The notes under the pieces: generated by a model
The model's database searches: none
Told to the model about the DNA's origin: nothing
The model's input: only the letters and a program-made list of their open reading frames with translations
From: Glycine soja
Lineage: Eukaryota; Streptophyta; Magnoliopsida; Fabales; Fabaceae
Direction of reading: 5' to 3'
NCBI RefSeq assembly: GCF_004193775.1
Contig: NC_041004.1
Location: 36,914,411 to 36,978,410 of the forward strand
DNA: 64,000 bases
Translations under genes and position numbers: made by a program
In this document: piece after piece, positions 14,103 through 27,800 of the stretch
Position numbering within the stretch: position 1 is the first letter of the stretch
Layout of the letters: every line of letters begins with the position of its first letter

Positions 14103-14483
14103 TAGGGGTGTTTAAGAAATGTACTTCGGATTGAAGTGATTCTAACCCAACTTAAATCAAATTGGTTTTTTTTTTATCTAAAATAATTTAAGAAAAAATA
14201 AATGTATTATTTTATAAAATCAATTTGGTTAATCAAAATTTTTCTATAAAATCAGTTTAGTTAATTAAACTGTTTTTTATTTAAATATTTTTTTATTTAA
14301 AAAAATAGTTCAAAAACAAGTTCAAAACTTATTTAACTCTCAGAACTAGTTTAAAATTAACTAAAAATTAATTCGGTTCAAAATCAATTTTCAAATCAGT
14401 TTGATTATTTAGATATAAAATTAAATTAGTTCAAAACTAATTCAGTTCGATTTTTTAATCAAATTAGTTTTTACACACCCTTA
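14103..14483. mobile_element. hAT-type MITE, 381 bp
   Basis: The element starts TAGGGGTGTTTAA and its right end reverse-complements to TAAGGGTGTGTAAA. It is flanked by the perfect 8-bp direct repeat CCTTAAAC (14095-14102 and 14484-14491), the duplication length of hAT transposons. There is no coding capacity. Confidence 0.82.
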
Positions 14484-14491
14484 CCTTAAAC

Positions 14492-16430
14492 AAATAAAAT
14501 ACAATATCTATGGAATATGCTCAACGTGTTTATTTTTGTCCTCTTCTTTTTCCAGGATTTTCTCTTATTATTTATTATTTAACAAGAAGAAACAAGTCCT
14601 CGAATGAAAATAAATATTTTGTTTCATCTTATTCGACGTGTGTTACTTGACGTATAATATAAGGTACGTAAAGGTTTTTTATTTATCGAGAAAAAAATTC
14701 TGTATAATAAATTTCGTTGATACTTACAAATTGGATTATTTAGTGTATCCACAATGTACCGTTGCTCGAATAGGTTATTTATTTTAATTTTGTAAGTTCT
14801 GAAATATCACAAAATTGCTTATACTGTTATTGCAAGTGTGGTGCTACGTCTTATGCCGAGGACACAACTCATATGTACTGTAAGCATACTATTTTCGAAT
14901 TGTAAAAATAAATTAAAAGCCCACCCAAATTGGGGTGGAGGAAAAATAAGAATAAGAAGGAAAAGAAAAAAAAGAAAAAAAATGATGGATCATCAATTAA
15001 AATATACAATTCAACATCTAACTAAAAACATATGCTCGAATCTTAAAACATTGTTTAAGGTCATTCAGTTCAGTTTCACTTAAATTAATAACTCATTAGT
15101 ATGTAAGTCATATTTTGATAGACACCGAATAAATATTTTATCTTTGTTTTTTTTTTTTAAATCACATACTTTTTTCTAAAGAAAAAGAAAGAGACTGTCC
15201 TAAAATAAAAGAAGTTTTTTTTTTTTTCAATCTAACTGCGTAAGAGATTGAACATTCTACAGAGTTTTTTTTTTTTTTTTTTTTGTAATGGGACTTAATG
15301 CCCTCATTTACTTTAGAGGATTTCTTCATTCTCCCATCCTATAAGTTTTCTTGGTTTTTCCTTCTTTTTGTCTTCCATGGGCTTGATGTCCTCTCATGAT
15401 TCCTTGAATTTGACCTTTTTGATTAATACATTATTGGTGTGCTGTAGACAATTGAGTGTAAGAGCCTAAGAGATGCTGCTTTAGATAAGATTCATTTTAC
15501 TATGGTGGTGTCTTTGCATGTTTTTTTATTATTTTAAAGATTGAACATACCTTAAATAAGTTTGTTTTTAGTTCATATGACCAACTCATAATCTTGTTGG
15601 CTGACCAGGTTAAGGTGCTTGATAAAATTTTCTTGAAACTAAAACTTATTCATTAACTTGTGATTTATAAGTTACTTAAGTGAATTTGTAACTCTTTTAT
15701 GTTTTTTTTTTATAAACTACGTATATTTTCCATAGAGTCAAAACTCTCCTTCAAATATTTAGTATAAATACATGTTAGTATTCAAACTTTCGAGATTTTT
15801 TATTAAACTGAAATAAGCTCTTGTCAGTTATAACATGTTAAGTGATTATCTTTATTATGTTAATATAATTTAAGTCTTTACTTTCTCTATTTTAATAAAT
15901 AAGGTAAATTATTTTAATTATATCTTTTCTTTTTACTATTTTTGAGCTTACAGTTTTCATGTAATACTATTATGTTAATTATTACACTATATATTTATAA
16001 TTTTAATAAATTTCAACTGATAATTTGCAAGTTTTAAACTAAGTGATCAACTTTATAAACTTTTAAAACCTTAAGATTATTTAACAAGAAGTTATCAAGT
16101 AGTATCAATAAATATCTACAGTTTCAACTAATATTTATATAGCACAAGTATATTTTATAATTTATAAGAAAAATGTAATTATACTTAATGACATATCATC
16201 TAAAAATTAAACCAGTAAGATTGATTTGTGAGAAAACGATCTATTTAATGAGAAAACTCATGTTTAATTTTTTCGTGTATAAAATTCTCTTTGACCATCA
16301 ATAATCACAAATTGTGAAATTAATCTTTAACTTAAAGAATTAAAAAATACTCCTAATATCTGATTCAGATAAAAATATCATATAAAAATTAATGGAAATT
16401 ATGATGGTTGAAGAGTATGCATAATATGTA
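14492..16430. other. Intergenic spacer upstream of the GT61 gene
   Basis: AT-rich, with several poly-T tracts (for example about 15264-15284). The frame at 14838-15083 is low-complexity and not supported. No RNA gene or coding exon recognised. Confidence 0.55.
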
Positions 16431-16718
16431 TTCTCTCCATTTTTATATAAGATTAAATTACTTAATTCATGAATATTAAAGAAAGTGGTTAATATAGTTT
16501 ATAATAATAAATTTGTCTTAAATTGATAACTTTTTCTAAAATTATTATTATTATTAATACTTCTCTTTTTTCTAATGATTTATCAATCTATTTTTTTTCT
16601 TTTAATCAAAAGCATTTATAGTATAAAAATAATTAATAAAAAATAGCGTAGATTATAAATTAAATCTTATAAAAATAAATAAATACCATTTGTAACTTTC
16701 TTATAAATAAGAAGGGAC
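16431..16718. mobile_element. Stowaway-like MITE (candidate) upstream of the GT61 gene
   Basis: The left end TTCTCTCCATTTTTATATAA and the reverse-complemented right end GGTCCCTTCTTATTTATAAG are similar inverted arms around about 288 bp of AT-rich DNA, with a TA on the left. Arms are diverged and the right boundary is approximate. It lies about 600 bp before the GT61 start codon, so it may overlap the promoter. Confidence 0.45.
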
Positions 16719-16810
16719 CCAGCAATATATTTGTATTTGTAGAGAGCTTAGCTTAGGCTGGTTAACCGCGTGGTAGTCATTTATTCAACCGCGGGTGACG
16801 AAGTTGACTG

Positions 16811-17331
16811 TTGCTCTGTTTCCTGTTGGCATTGCCAATAACACACAACACAGAAAGAAATAAACCAACCCTGTTAGTTCCCTCACCAAATCAAATACTA
16901 CTACCTCTTCTCTTCTCTTTTCTACTCGTCTTGCCAGCCAGCCACTTCAACTTTAAGAAACCAAAGCCTCCTTTTCACGCATCCTTTTCTCTCTTCTTCT
17001 TCCTCATTTCCTTTATTCCTTCCTTACATTCCCTCTCTCTCTCTTCCTTAACCCATAACAAATAAATACACAAACTACTGAAAACCATCACAAAGTAAAC
17101 CACTTTCTTCTACCTTCTTCTCTCTCAACAAGCAAAAAAAAAAAAAAAAAAAACACCCTTTAGCTCTCTAGATAGAGGCAAACACCCTTTGAGTAAACAG
17201 AGTTTTCGCTTTACACATCTTCCCAGTTCTTGTGGTGCAACCCTTTTGTACTACTTTTCATAAGTTTTCCCTCTCTCTCTTTCAACCTGACATCGTGAAA
17301 ACTGACAAATATTGCAACTTTGGACACCATC
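16811..17331 (+). promoter_or_regulatory. Pyrimidine-rich promoter/leader of the GT61 gene
   Basis: A long CT-rich stretch (about 16895-17130) followed by an A run (about 17136-17154) precedes the ATG at 17332. CT-rich leaders of this kind are common near plant transcription starts. The exact start cannot be placed. The open frames crossing it are pyrimidine-driven and not genes. Confidence 0.45.
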
Positions 17332-19365
17332 ATGGTCCACTATCACCGCTCCCATCAACCCAGAAAGGCCAACAACACAGACTCCATCATCAAAGACGAA
17401 GAGTCACAGAACAACATCACGTTGGATTGTTCATCCTCTGCTTACTACAAGAGAACAAGGCCCAAGTTGTTGTCTTTTCTCTTCCTCATCACCTTCCTCT
17501 CTTGCTGCTATGTTTTTGCTCCTCTTTTCCTTGGCCCTTCTTTCCCTCTATCTCTCTTGTGTAAGCACCTAATTCCATGTTCCTTCTTTTTTCTTTCTCT
17601 CTTTCTCTTTGTTACTATTTGTGCTGATTTTCTTTTCTTGCTTTTCAGACTCTCCCGCAACTGAAAATGATTTGAAACAAGATGGGGTTGGTGCTAATGA
17701 TTCTCCATGCTCTTCTGTTTCTACTGGTAAGTATTATTCCTGTTCCTTTTCCTTCTACAATTTTTTTTTCTTTGCTTGTGTTGTTTGTTTTTTACGTGGA
17801 TTACCCAACATAATAATTGATAAAGGGTAATCATATCCATTTTCCTTGGTTTAGTTTATAGCTAACAAAATTAACTTGGCAAAGTAATGGAATTGGTGTG
17901 TTTGACTAAAGTTGTTGTTTTTTATTGATTGGCTTTAACTTTTAATATTTGACTTATTTTTTAATAATAAATTTTAGAAATTTAAGTTTGTTTTGTTGTT
18001 TGACTTGTTTCCGTGTTATTTGCTCCTAATAATGTTTTGTGCTTCTTTGATGTTTCAGGAACTATATGTTGTGATAGAAGTGGTTATCGTTCTGATGTCT
18101 GTGTGATGAAAGGTGATATAAGAACACACTCTGCTTCCTCTTCGGTCTTCCTCTACAATTCAAGGAGCAACAACAATGTTTCGAGAAATTTTGAAGAAGA
18201 ACTCCAACATGAAAAGATCAAGCCGTATACTAGAAAATGGGAGACAAGTGTTATGGACACCATTGATGAATTAAACCTCATCTCGAAGAAAGTGAATTCA
18301 GGTAGTGTTGGAGGTTGTGATGTCCAACATGATGTTCCAGCAGTGTTCTTCTCAAATGGGGGCTACACTGGCAATGTTTATCACGAATTCAATGATGGAA
18401 TCGTACCCTTATACATTACTTCTCAGCATTTCAAGAAGAAGGTTGTGTTTGTGATTCTTGAGTATCATAATTGGTGGATCATGAAGTATGGAGATATCCT
18501 TTCTCGCCTATCGGATTTTCCGCCAATCAATTTTCAAGGAGACAATAGAACTCATTGCTTCACAGAAGCAATAGTTGGTCTCAGAATCCATGATGAGCTA
18601 ACTGTGGATTCTTCATTGATGAGGGGTAACAAGAGCATTGCTGATTTTAGAAACCTTTTGGATAAAGCTTATTGGCCAAGGATCAAGGGGCTGATTCGAG
18701 ACGAAGAAAGGAAAGCACAAGAGAAATTGAGAGAACAAGTCTCTTCATCTGAATCATCAGAAGCCTCACAACAACAGTATATAACTATTAGGCAACAAGT
18801 GCAAGAAAATCCAATGAAGAAGCCTAAGTTGGTTATTCTTTCTAGAAGTGGTTCAAGAGCTATAACTAATGAGAATTTGCTTGTGAAGATGGCAAAGGAA
18901 ATTGGGTTTTTGGTGCAAGTTTTGAAGCCCGACAGAACAACAGAAATGGCAAAGATTTATAGGACTCTCAATGCAAGTGATGTCATGATTGGTGTTCATG
19001 GAGCAGCTATGACACATTTTCTGTTCCTGAGACCTGGTTCTGTGTTTATTCAAGTGGTTCCTCTTGGTACCACATGGGCTGCAGAAACTTATTATGGGGA
19101 ACCAGCAAGGAAGCTTGGATTGAAATACATTGGCTATCAAATTTTGCCTAGAGAGAGCACTTTGTATGAGAAATATGATAAAAATGATCCTATTCTGAGA
19201 GACCCTACAAGCATTAACAAGAAGGGGTGGGAATACACAAAGAAGATCTATCTTGACAGCCAAAATGTCATGTTAGACCTCAGAAGATTCAGAAAAAGGT
19301 TGCATCGAGCGTATGAGTATACACTCTCCAAATCAAAACTGAGTCTCCAACATCAACCAATGTGA
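17332..19365 (+). CDS. Glycosyltransferase family 61 (DUF563) type II membrane protein, 3 exons
   Basis: Probable Golgi enzyme that adds a pentose or similar sugar to cell-wall xylan or N-glycans; GT61 members include xylan arabinosyl-, xylosyl- and beta-1,2-xylosyltransferases. Exons are 17332-17560, 17649-17726 and 18059-19365 (GT-AG, phase 1 at both junctions), 537 aa. A basic cytosolic tail (residues 1-45) precedes one hydrophobic anchor (about 46-76) and a short lumenal stem. The catalytic part contains DVPAVFFSNGGYTGNVYHEF, KLVILSRSGSRAI and the family hallmark GVHGAAMTHFLFLRPGSVFI, then a QVVPLG segment. Length and layout are normal for plant GT61. A Ser/Gln-rich insert (about residues 320-345) lies before the second Rossmann half. 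ATG 17332 is chosen because it is the first ATG in this frame and gives the expected short cytosolic tail. The donor sugar and acceptor cannot be read from sequence. Confidence 0.88.
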
Positions 19366-21801
19366 ATTTCAATGGTTTCTTTTGGTTCTCCGTATTCATT
19401 GATGTGAAAAAAAATTAAAATTTTCTTAAAATCTTGAACATTCTTATATGCATATAAAGGCACCTGAAAAGTTCTTAGTGCGATATGTTGTGTATAGCAC
19501 GGGTATAGAAATGTATACTAGGATGTGTAAGTAAAAGCTACAACTTGTGATTCTCTCTCTCTCTCTTTTTTTTTTTTTTTTGTGTGTGAAAAAAAGAAAT
19601 CGTGTTACACTTTTCTCTTCAGATTCAATCCTCCTTCAATGTAAGTAGTTTCAAATTTTATTGAGCGGTTAAATTTTGATAATGCAGTTTGCCAAACTAC
19701 TAGAGTGGTATTGAAATTCTTGACAACTATGATTGAAAAGAGCAAGTCTTTTTTTTTTTTCGTTCTAAATTCAACCAATTTATGTGAGCTATATCTTTGT
19801 ACATTTTTTTTTGTTACAAACTTAGGATGCTTCATTATTTAGAATCTGTTCTTGAAGGTGTTTTCTTGGGTAGGCCTAAATGCATGCTCCTTTCGGACCT
19901 AAATAGTAAATATGCTATTGAAGCTTTGACCTACATGTTCCTTTTTTCGGATTCATGTGTTACTAGGCTATGACCAAAAATATTGAAGATCAAGAGTGAT
20001 TTCTCTAATTAAATTATTTCCATTTCTAATTATTTTTTTTAGAAGGGCACAGGGGAATCCGAGAAAGCTCTTAAAACAACAGTGCAAAGCTGCTACCTAT
20101 ATGATATATATGTAGTTAAAATCTGACCCTGCCCATGTACGTTAAGTAATAAGTGGGTCGAGCCTAAATCTGTGCCTGAAGAGGCATATGATTTCAAGAG
20201 TTGGACCTATAGTGAATTTTTAAAAAATTCCCACACTAGTTATCTGACACTTTCATTTATGATGAGGAGAATATGAAGTAATTTTTATGAAGGTGCTTCA
20301 CTTCATGAGTTTAAGAAGTGCATCATATCAATGAGTAGTTGAATTCGATGATATTGGATATAATTTTCTTAAATAAATATTGAATTCAAATCTTATAAAT
20401 AAAAATAATATTATTGAAAAGGAAATTTTTTATTAAAAATAATAATATAAAAGAAAAAGTGCACCAGAACTACTATTCTGTACCAACAAGCAACTAAGTT
20501 TCAGGAACCCATATGACACTTGTGTATGGTGCCAACGTTATCCTCGAGGATTGTGTACTTGCGTTTGTATCCATGTGATGATTCTTCTGTTGCAGCCATT
20601 ATTGGGTCTCAGTATGGCAATTCCATTGTGGACACATGTGACATGTTAAGCAGATTCAGTGGGGACCACTAATGGTAATAAACTATGAAGGGATGGCACG
20701 CTACATGCATGGTCGCTACACTACATTAGCTTAGATGTCATAATACCGTACCATATCCTAATTTTATTGTTTTAAAATTAATTCAAGATTTTGTACTATG
20801 ATTTAAATCAAAGCAAAACATTATCCAGATTAGCGAGTTTGTTAACTATGTCGTTTACGCAGGTGCTTTGTAACAAACTGTGAACAATATATCCTATTGA
20901 TCTTTATTGAATGTTTTTAGTGTTACTACAAATGGGTTTTGCACTCTCATTCTCTCAACATTTATCAAACAAAGAGAGGAGTATCTTAAACACAAATTGT
21001 AGGGTTTTTTCAAGATAAATTATCATATGCTAATGTAGTGATACGAAGTATAAAGAAAAATAATTTACTCAATAAACACAACAGTTCCACGTTGTTTTAT
21101 GTAATATCTATCAGTTTAACTTAATGAATTACAGTGATGACATGGTTTATAGCAAATAAAACCATCGTTAAAATTAGGTTGTTAATGGTCCATTTTTATT
21201 TTAGTTCAGAGTTCAGACTCTCACTATTCACGAGGGAAAATGACTCAGCTTCGAACCATCATGTGATTTGGTTGGATGGGAATGGGGAACGACCTCTAGT
21301 GCAAGACTCAAGCATGTGGGCAACTGGAATTGGGCTCCAAACTACGTACAAAACTTGCCCACCATACATGATACATGGTTAAATAACTATGATGTTATAA
21401 ATTTAATTATCACTTACATTGATAAATATTGTTTGAATCCATGATATAGTTAGTTATCACCACTTGTTGGTAAAACAAACTTGGAATTTTTTTAATTTGA
21501 TTTAATGTATTTAGGATCTTGAATTTTTAATTACTAGAATGCCCCTTTGGAAAAGATTGTTTGAGTCCATGATATAGTTAAGTTATCACCACTTGTTGTT
21601 GGTAAAACAACCTTGCAAGTTGCTAGAGTATAAAACTTAAGCTGCATGCATGAACTTGAAATTTTTTTAATTTGATTTTATGTTTATGTACATTGTTGCT
21701 TGATCCAAAAACCAAAAACTCTCCGACTGACATGGAGCTTGTCCTAAACTAAGTCAGAGCAATGTTGGCGTGCTTCAAGTCGAAGCACCACTGACAATGA
21801 T
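19366..21801. other. Spacer between convergent GT61 and kinesin genes
   Basis: Both neighbours end towards this spacer, so it holds two 3' ends and no promoter is required. No coding exon recognised; the frames at 21134-21382 and 21770-21967 are shadows or chance. A diverged direct repeat of about 60 bp occurs at about 21428-21490 and 21556-21615. Confidence 0.6.
21428..21615. repeat. Direct repeat, about 60 bp, two diverged copies
   Basis: Both copies share CATGATATAGTTA and GTTATCACCACTTGTTG, followed by GGTAAAACAA. The offset is about 129 bp. A similar AATTTTTTTAATTTGATTT block follows each copy, so the duplicated unit may be longer than 60 bp. Confidence 0.7.
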
Positions 21802-24800
21802 CTACAGCCACCGTTTCACAGTCTTGCTGTCTGATTGGGAAGGAGGAGGAGTTCTAGCATTTCTGTCCTTGTCATCTTCAGATATCACACAAAACTATGG
21901 ACTTAGTATATTGAATAACACAGCATTGTGGATACATATCTTGAGAAATGGGAAATCGCAGTTCTAGGTTTAACTTACATGCTACTACTGGCTTCCCTCC
22001 AAGTGAAGTTCTACGGGAGTTGTTTGGCAGTGGTGGTTGAATCCCCGTTAGAGATTGCCTCCTTTTAGTCTTCTCAACAGCTGAAATTGGTGATTTTACA
22101 AGATGATTTGTATAGCCAGTGCCCTTGACGGGTGACTTGACTTCAACCATATTTTGTTGGCTCCTGCATATTTTTCACAGTGGAAAAAGATTGAGTAAAA
22201 CACAACCATCAAAATGAAACTTAAAACACTACGGTTAATGCCATGTTTGGATAAATATCTTCATAATATAGGAGGAGGAAATAAAGAAGGTAAAATGAAT
22301 CAAGTTTCTCCCATAAACTAAATCAACTTATGCACATAACTGTTATAGAAGATTCATTTAACTAATTAACTTCTTCATTGTTTTGCCTTTTTATTTTCTT
22401 CCTCTACAGGTACTAATGGAGTAATTTGTCTAAAGAGTAATAAAGTTAAAACACACACCTCTTATCAGGGCCATTTATCAGTTTCCCAATTGTTCTCAAG
22501 GATCTTCTTATCTGCGATCCTTTTCCATTTGTGCTACCCATCACCTTAGTACCATGTGCATCGCCTCCATCCACCACTGGTGGTTCAGGTGTTTTGGGCA
22601 GTTTAAGAGGATGAACTTGCATCCCACCATTTACTTTTATCAATCTCGTTTGATAGGAAATGCTTGTTGGACTTTGAGGGGTTCTGGCATGCAACTCTGA
22701 CCTGGAATTGCCACTGCTGAAATGGCCATTTAGTTTTGACACTGATTCTGGATCTTGCATTGGGTGATATTTCTGCTGAGACACTCGCTCGTACTGTAAA
22801 GCTTTGCTTACAGCATTATCTGATACTTTTGGTAGTAGACTATCTCTCTTGATAGTTTTTGAACCTTCCAAACTTAATCTTCTCAAGCGAGGTAACAAAA
22901 GTGGTGATTTGACTCCACCTCTATCCTCACGATTCACGGGTTTGTCAGTCTTTACAGCGCTGCAGTTCTCAATGCTAAGTCTTCGTGGGCGCAATGGAGT
23001 TTTCTCAGACACCAGTGTTGACTTCTCTGATGGAGTGTGTGGTTCTTTAATTCTTTGGAACGTTACCCTCTGAGCTTCCTTGGCTGCCAATGCAATCTTA
23101 AGGTTCTCAACCTAATATTCATATATAAAAAAAAGGAAAACTGAATCAGTTTAACTCCATTTGAGTTTAGAACACATACTCTCAAAATTTCAATTCTTAC
23201 GTATGGCTATGATACTGAATGACTGTCCAATTCTCAGGCCTAAGAAAAGTTAAGTCAGCATGCATTGAAGTAAAAAAAATGTTGTGGCTTTAACTAGACA
23301 TTCTAACCTGTTCTTTAAGATGCATAACCTCGCTGCTTTCTTTGTTCATACGGGCTGCCCCCAGTTCCACAGTGGAAACCCGCTGAGCAAACTTTAGAGT
23401 ACTCATTGTTTCACCAAATGAATCTGATTCCGGACTCACATGAGCAAACATCAATGTTTTAGCATGCCCACCTAATTCAGAAATTTCCAAGAGAAAACAC
23501 ATTTATTAACCACATACTGTCATGTGAAAAAAAAATCAAGGCAGAGTTAAGCCTTTCCTTTCTCTGACATAAAGCTCATAGCCAAAAAAAATATGGAAAT
23601 TTGAATTCCACAATAGAAAAGAAACTGGAATAGAGAATGAAAATGATAGAATACTAGTGTGCACCTAAGGAGTCCTGCAAAAGAAGTGTGAGTTTGCTGT
23701 TCCTATAAGGGATGTGAGAATTCTTTTGAGCCAGGGCTGTGATCACATCTCCCAAACAGGAAAGAGACTTGTTAATAAACTGTGCTTCCTTTAGTCTTTC
23801 CCCTGTAACCTCGGACTTGTCTACCCGTTCACTTCCAGCAAGGTCTACTAAGTGCAAGCAGCTGCGAATGGAGCTCCCAGATGTATCTTTGCCATTAACA
23901 TGCACAGTAAGCACACTGAAACACGTTGAACAGCCATATCAGTGCCTAAAATAAACTCAACTACCTTGTATAACAAAATTCAGTTACCAGAACTCCTGAA
24001 AAGCAAAACTTCACCTGTGGGAACGACTACTCCTATTGTTCATTGCAGTCGAACTGACGGCACGATTAACCTCACCAAGTTTCATGAGGGTCATAACATC
24101 AGTTGGAGACTTCACTGAATGCAATATGGCGTCAGGAAGGCTCAACCCGTCATCATTGCAGCTCCGAATTTCTAATTTGAGGTTAGTTAAGGAGATAAAT
24201 TATTCGCAAATAGCAGGATCAACAGACTAGAAATAAAGTTTTTTCTTCCTAATCTCTTCGGAGAAGTGTGAAAATGTTGGACCCTATGGAATAATGAATA
24301 TGAAAAGGATATTTGTTGTCTGTTTTGTCCTCTGCAAGTAGGTCTCTAACTTGTTCATTGTAAATCTCAACCATTTGAACATAAATGTCATAGCTTATGA
24401 TGTCCTTCCTTTCATTAGACATTTGAAACAGATCATTAAGTGCCAGATAATTGATTCCCATATCCTTTGATGTCCCTCCACCTGAAGGACCACTCTGCAT
24501 CAAGAAAGAAATATTAGATGGAAACATCCTGGCTTTCAGTTTGCAAATATAATACAAAGTCATCACTGTTTCTTGCATTGGCCAACAGCCAAGATAATAG
24601 TGCAATAATAGTATCTTTGCTATCTGAAATGCAATTTCACACTTGATTTTTCTTCTTTTAAAATCAATTTAAACAAAACATCTATTGTGCAACTGAAGCA
24701 GAATGAATAATGATATTCAATATCTTACCATGGTGTAAGTCTTCCCCGATCCAGTTTGACCATAAGCAAAAATACAAACATTGTACCCATCCATCACAGA

Positions 24801-27800
24801 TCTAATTAATGGTTGAGTATCCTTATAAACATCATCTGAGTACAAAACAGTAAATTTCAACAAAGAGATGGAAAGAAAGAGAAAAAGGTAGTCAAATTGG
24901 TCCAAAAATTCAGTAATATTAGTTTGTGGAACTCTACCTTGGCCAGCTATTGGACCAAAAACCTGATTAAACTGAAAAAGTTTCCTTCCATCTTTTAGTG
25001 TTTTTGTTGGATCTAAAATGAATAGAGAACCATCTTCCCCAATGAAATCAACAACATTCTTGGATTCAGCCCGGAATGAGGGCCTGATTCTGCAGTAAAC
25101 TCGAATATTACCTGAGTTTTGAATTTGAAAAGTTTGACGAAGTTAACTCATGATCAAGAATACTCAAAAAGAAAATGACCCTTTAAATTAAACATACTCA
25201 AAACTAAAAGTACACCAACCTTTCAAATCTTGGACCATGTTGTATAGTTTCCTATTCTCTTCTACTACTTTGTGATATCCAAGAGCTTTAGTTGACATCT
25301 CCTGTATTTGACTCCCTGAATTCATGAAGCAACACAACTCCAGACTATCAATATCAACATAGTTTTCTGAGGAAAATATTGTTTTATAGAAACAGATACA
25401 CAAAAGAAATCCATCTTTTAAAACACCAATGCATTTCTTTAACTTAATTATAATCTTGTTAATATTTATCTTCTAGGGAGACATCCCAAAAGCTCAATAA
25501 CAGAAAAATGAAATTTAAAATCATGGGATATACAGTGGTTGAATGCCTGTCTCATTAACTTAAGCATGGCATCCCCTTTAAAAGTGATGAGATATAACCA
25601 TTCAAATTAAGTAAAGAAAAACAACTATATCTTATTTTGCCAAAAATGATGTTAAAAATCAAGAAACCGGCAAAGTTAACTATTCATACCAATATCATGA
25701 AAAAAACCTTGAAACTGTGACTGTATCTCTTGAAACTCTTTCTTAATTTTCAACTTCAAAGCCTTGAGATCCTGAACATAAAAAACATGATTTTACAAAC
25801 ATTATAAATAAATGCAGTAGACCTCTGTTGCAGGCTGTGCTATGTATTTTACCAAAGATGTATATATGTATATACTTTGCTAACGAAATTATCTCAACAC
25901 TACTCTAGGTTCTACTTGGAATAGAATATCAGAAATAACCAGATTTCTACAACCTGGCATCAAAAGTACACATTTCCTTAATCATCAGGGCAATGAGTTT
26001 ATTCCATCAAATATCACTCCTATTTATTGCATATCTATTGTGCTGAATGTGAAGAATTGCATAGTAAATTATGATTGAACATAACCAACATGTATACGAT
26101 AGAAAGAAATCGAAGTTTTACTAAGTATGACCATATAAAGTAGTGAAGTACACAGTATTTTTGGATAACATTTTCTGCTATTTGTAAACTGTTTACCCCC
26201 TTCCCTAACTGAATATAGTTCTAACTTATGATTTCTAATTAAATTAAGTGTAAACAAGATGAAAAAATGCCTACCAGAAGTTCTTTTTCCTGCATGTCTA
26301 AAAGATGCACCTGATTGCACTTGCACTTTCTGAGGCAAGCTTCGCCATGCTATATGAAATGTACATTGGGAAAGTTAAAATCCAAATTTGAGATGGGGAA
26401 ATATTAGGGAAATAAATTAACATGTCAAACTATGATAAGCAATTTAATTCCTTTTTTAAAACAAAATTATTCTTTTTTACTGAAATTCTCTGTTCTAGTG
26501 TGAAATAATATTACAGAAAAAACAAAGGTACCTTAGAACTGTCAGGAGCAGATAAAGCATCTGATTGCGTAGGTGTTGAAATGGAATGAGGTGGTAAGTT
26601 ACCCTTTTCTTTTACAGAATCCCTTAGAAGCAATGGCAACTGTGATAGGTCAACAAGACATTTTGTAGAATATCATAGCAAAATCTTAGGCATAGAAAGA
26701 AAATATTGACAATACTATATCCAATCACCCTTTCCAAAATCTTCAAAATCATCATAAAAGAATAAGCAAGGCTAGCAAGACAAATAAACATAATTAAATA
26801 AGCCTGTGATCCTATATGTAAGTATAAAAGCATATTTCAGTCATCTATTCAAATAGTTAAATAAGCCAGTGATCCTATATGTAAGTATAAAAGCATATTT
26901 CAGTCATCTATTTACATAGTTGTCAGGTTGGCTATAACAATGGCAGCAACAGGTGATAAGTTTGTTGAGTTAGGAAAAATTCATTCTGACCACAATACTG
27001 GCTTGGCTCTAGGGATAATAAACCGAGTATGATTGTTTGCAATTATTTATCTTAATCCCACATGATTTGCAGCAAGAAAGCTGGACAACAATATGACTCC
27101 TTAGGAATTAAGAATCAGCATACATTTGATATACTCAAACTAACCTCGTTGAAATTTGTAGGTGGCTGTTCCCCATTACAACATGCCATTATCTGATTAA
27201 ATACCTTTATTGGATCCTACAGTGAAGACAAAAAAATGGGTCGGAGATAAAACACTTTACAAGCAATCAATAAATTTCTTATTTCAACATGTTAATGTTG
27301 TTTAAGACAAGTGCTAACTAGTGCACCAGCTAAGGATTCAAAAATAGGAAATATTACATGAAAAGTTAAAATCCTTTAAATTTTTTATGTATTAAATTAA
27401 ATGATATATTTTCATTAAATATTATTCATTTTTTGATTCCTTAACAAGTGTGGTTTAGGCATCCATTTGCAGGATCCTAATTTTAATTAAATTTCTTTGT
27501 TTGTATGATGATTGCAACTTACCGCTACCAGGTGTTCTTTATGGAGAGAAGCAATGATGTTTCCATCGATATTTTCTTTGGCATCAAACATAAGGTCAAC
27601 CAGTTGCTTGGCAAGTAATTCCACAATCTCTGCTGGATCCAGCAAAGGTAGTAGCAAGAAAAATGCAATTATACAAGTGCACATGAGAATACAAGGACAG
27701 TTTATCAAAGTCTAAATGGACAAACTAATAACAATTGACAGATCACATGCAATCAAAACAAAATATATGTTCCTTTTGTCATCAGGTATAATAGCATTTT

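Noticed and set aside
16811..17065. 84-codon frame before the GT61 gene
   Set aside because: Pyrimidine-rich leader translated by chance; no conservation.
18853..19263. 136-codon antisense frame inside the GT61 exon
   Set aside because: Shadow of a conserved sense exon; no family similarity.
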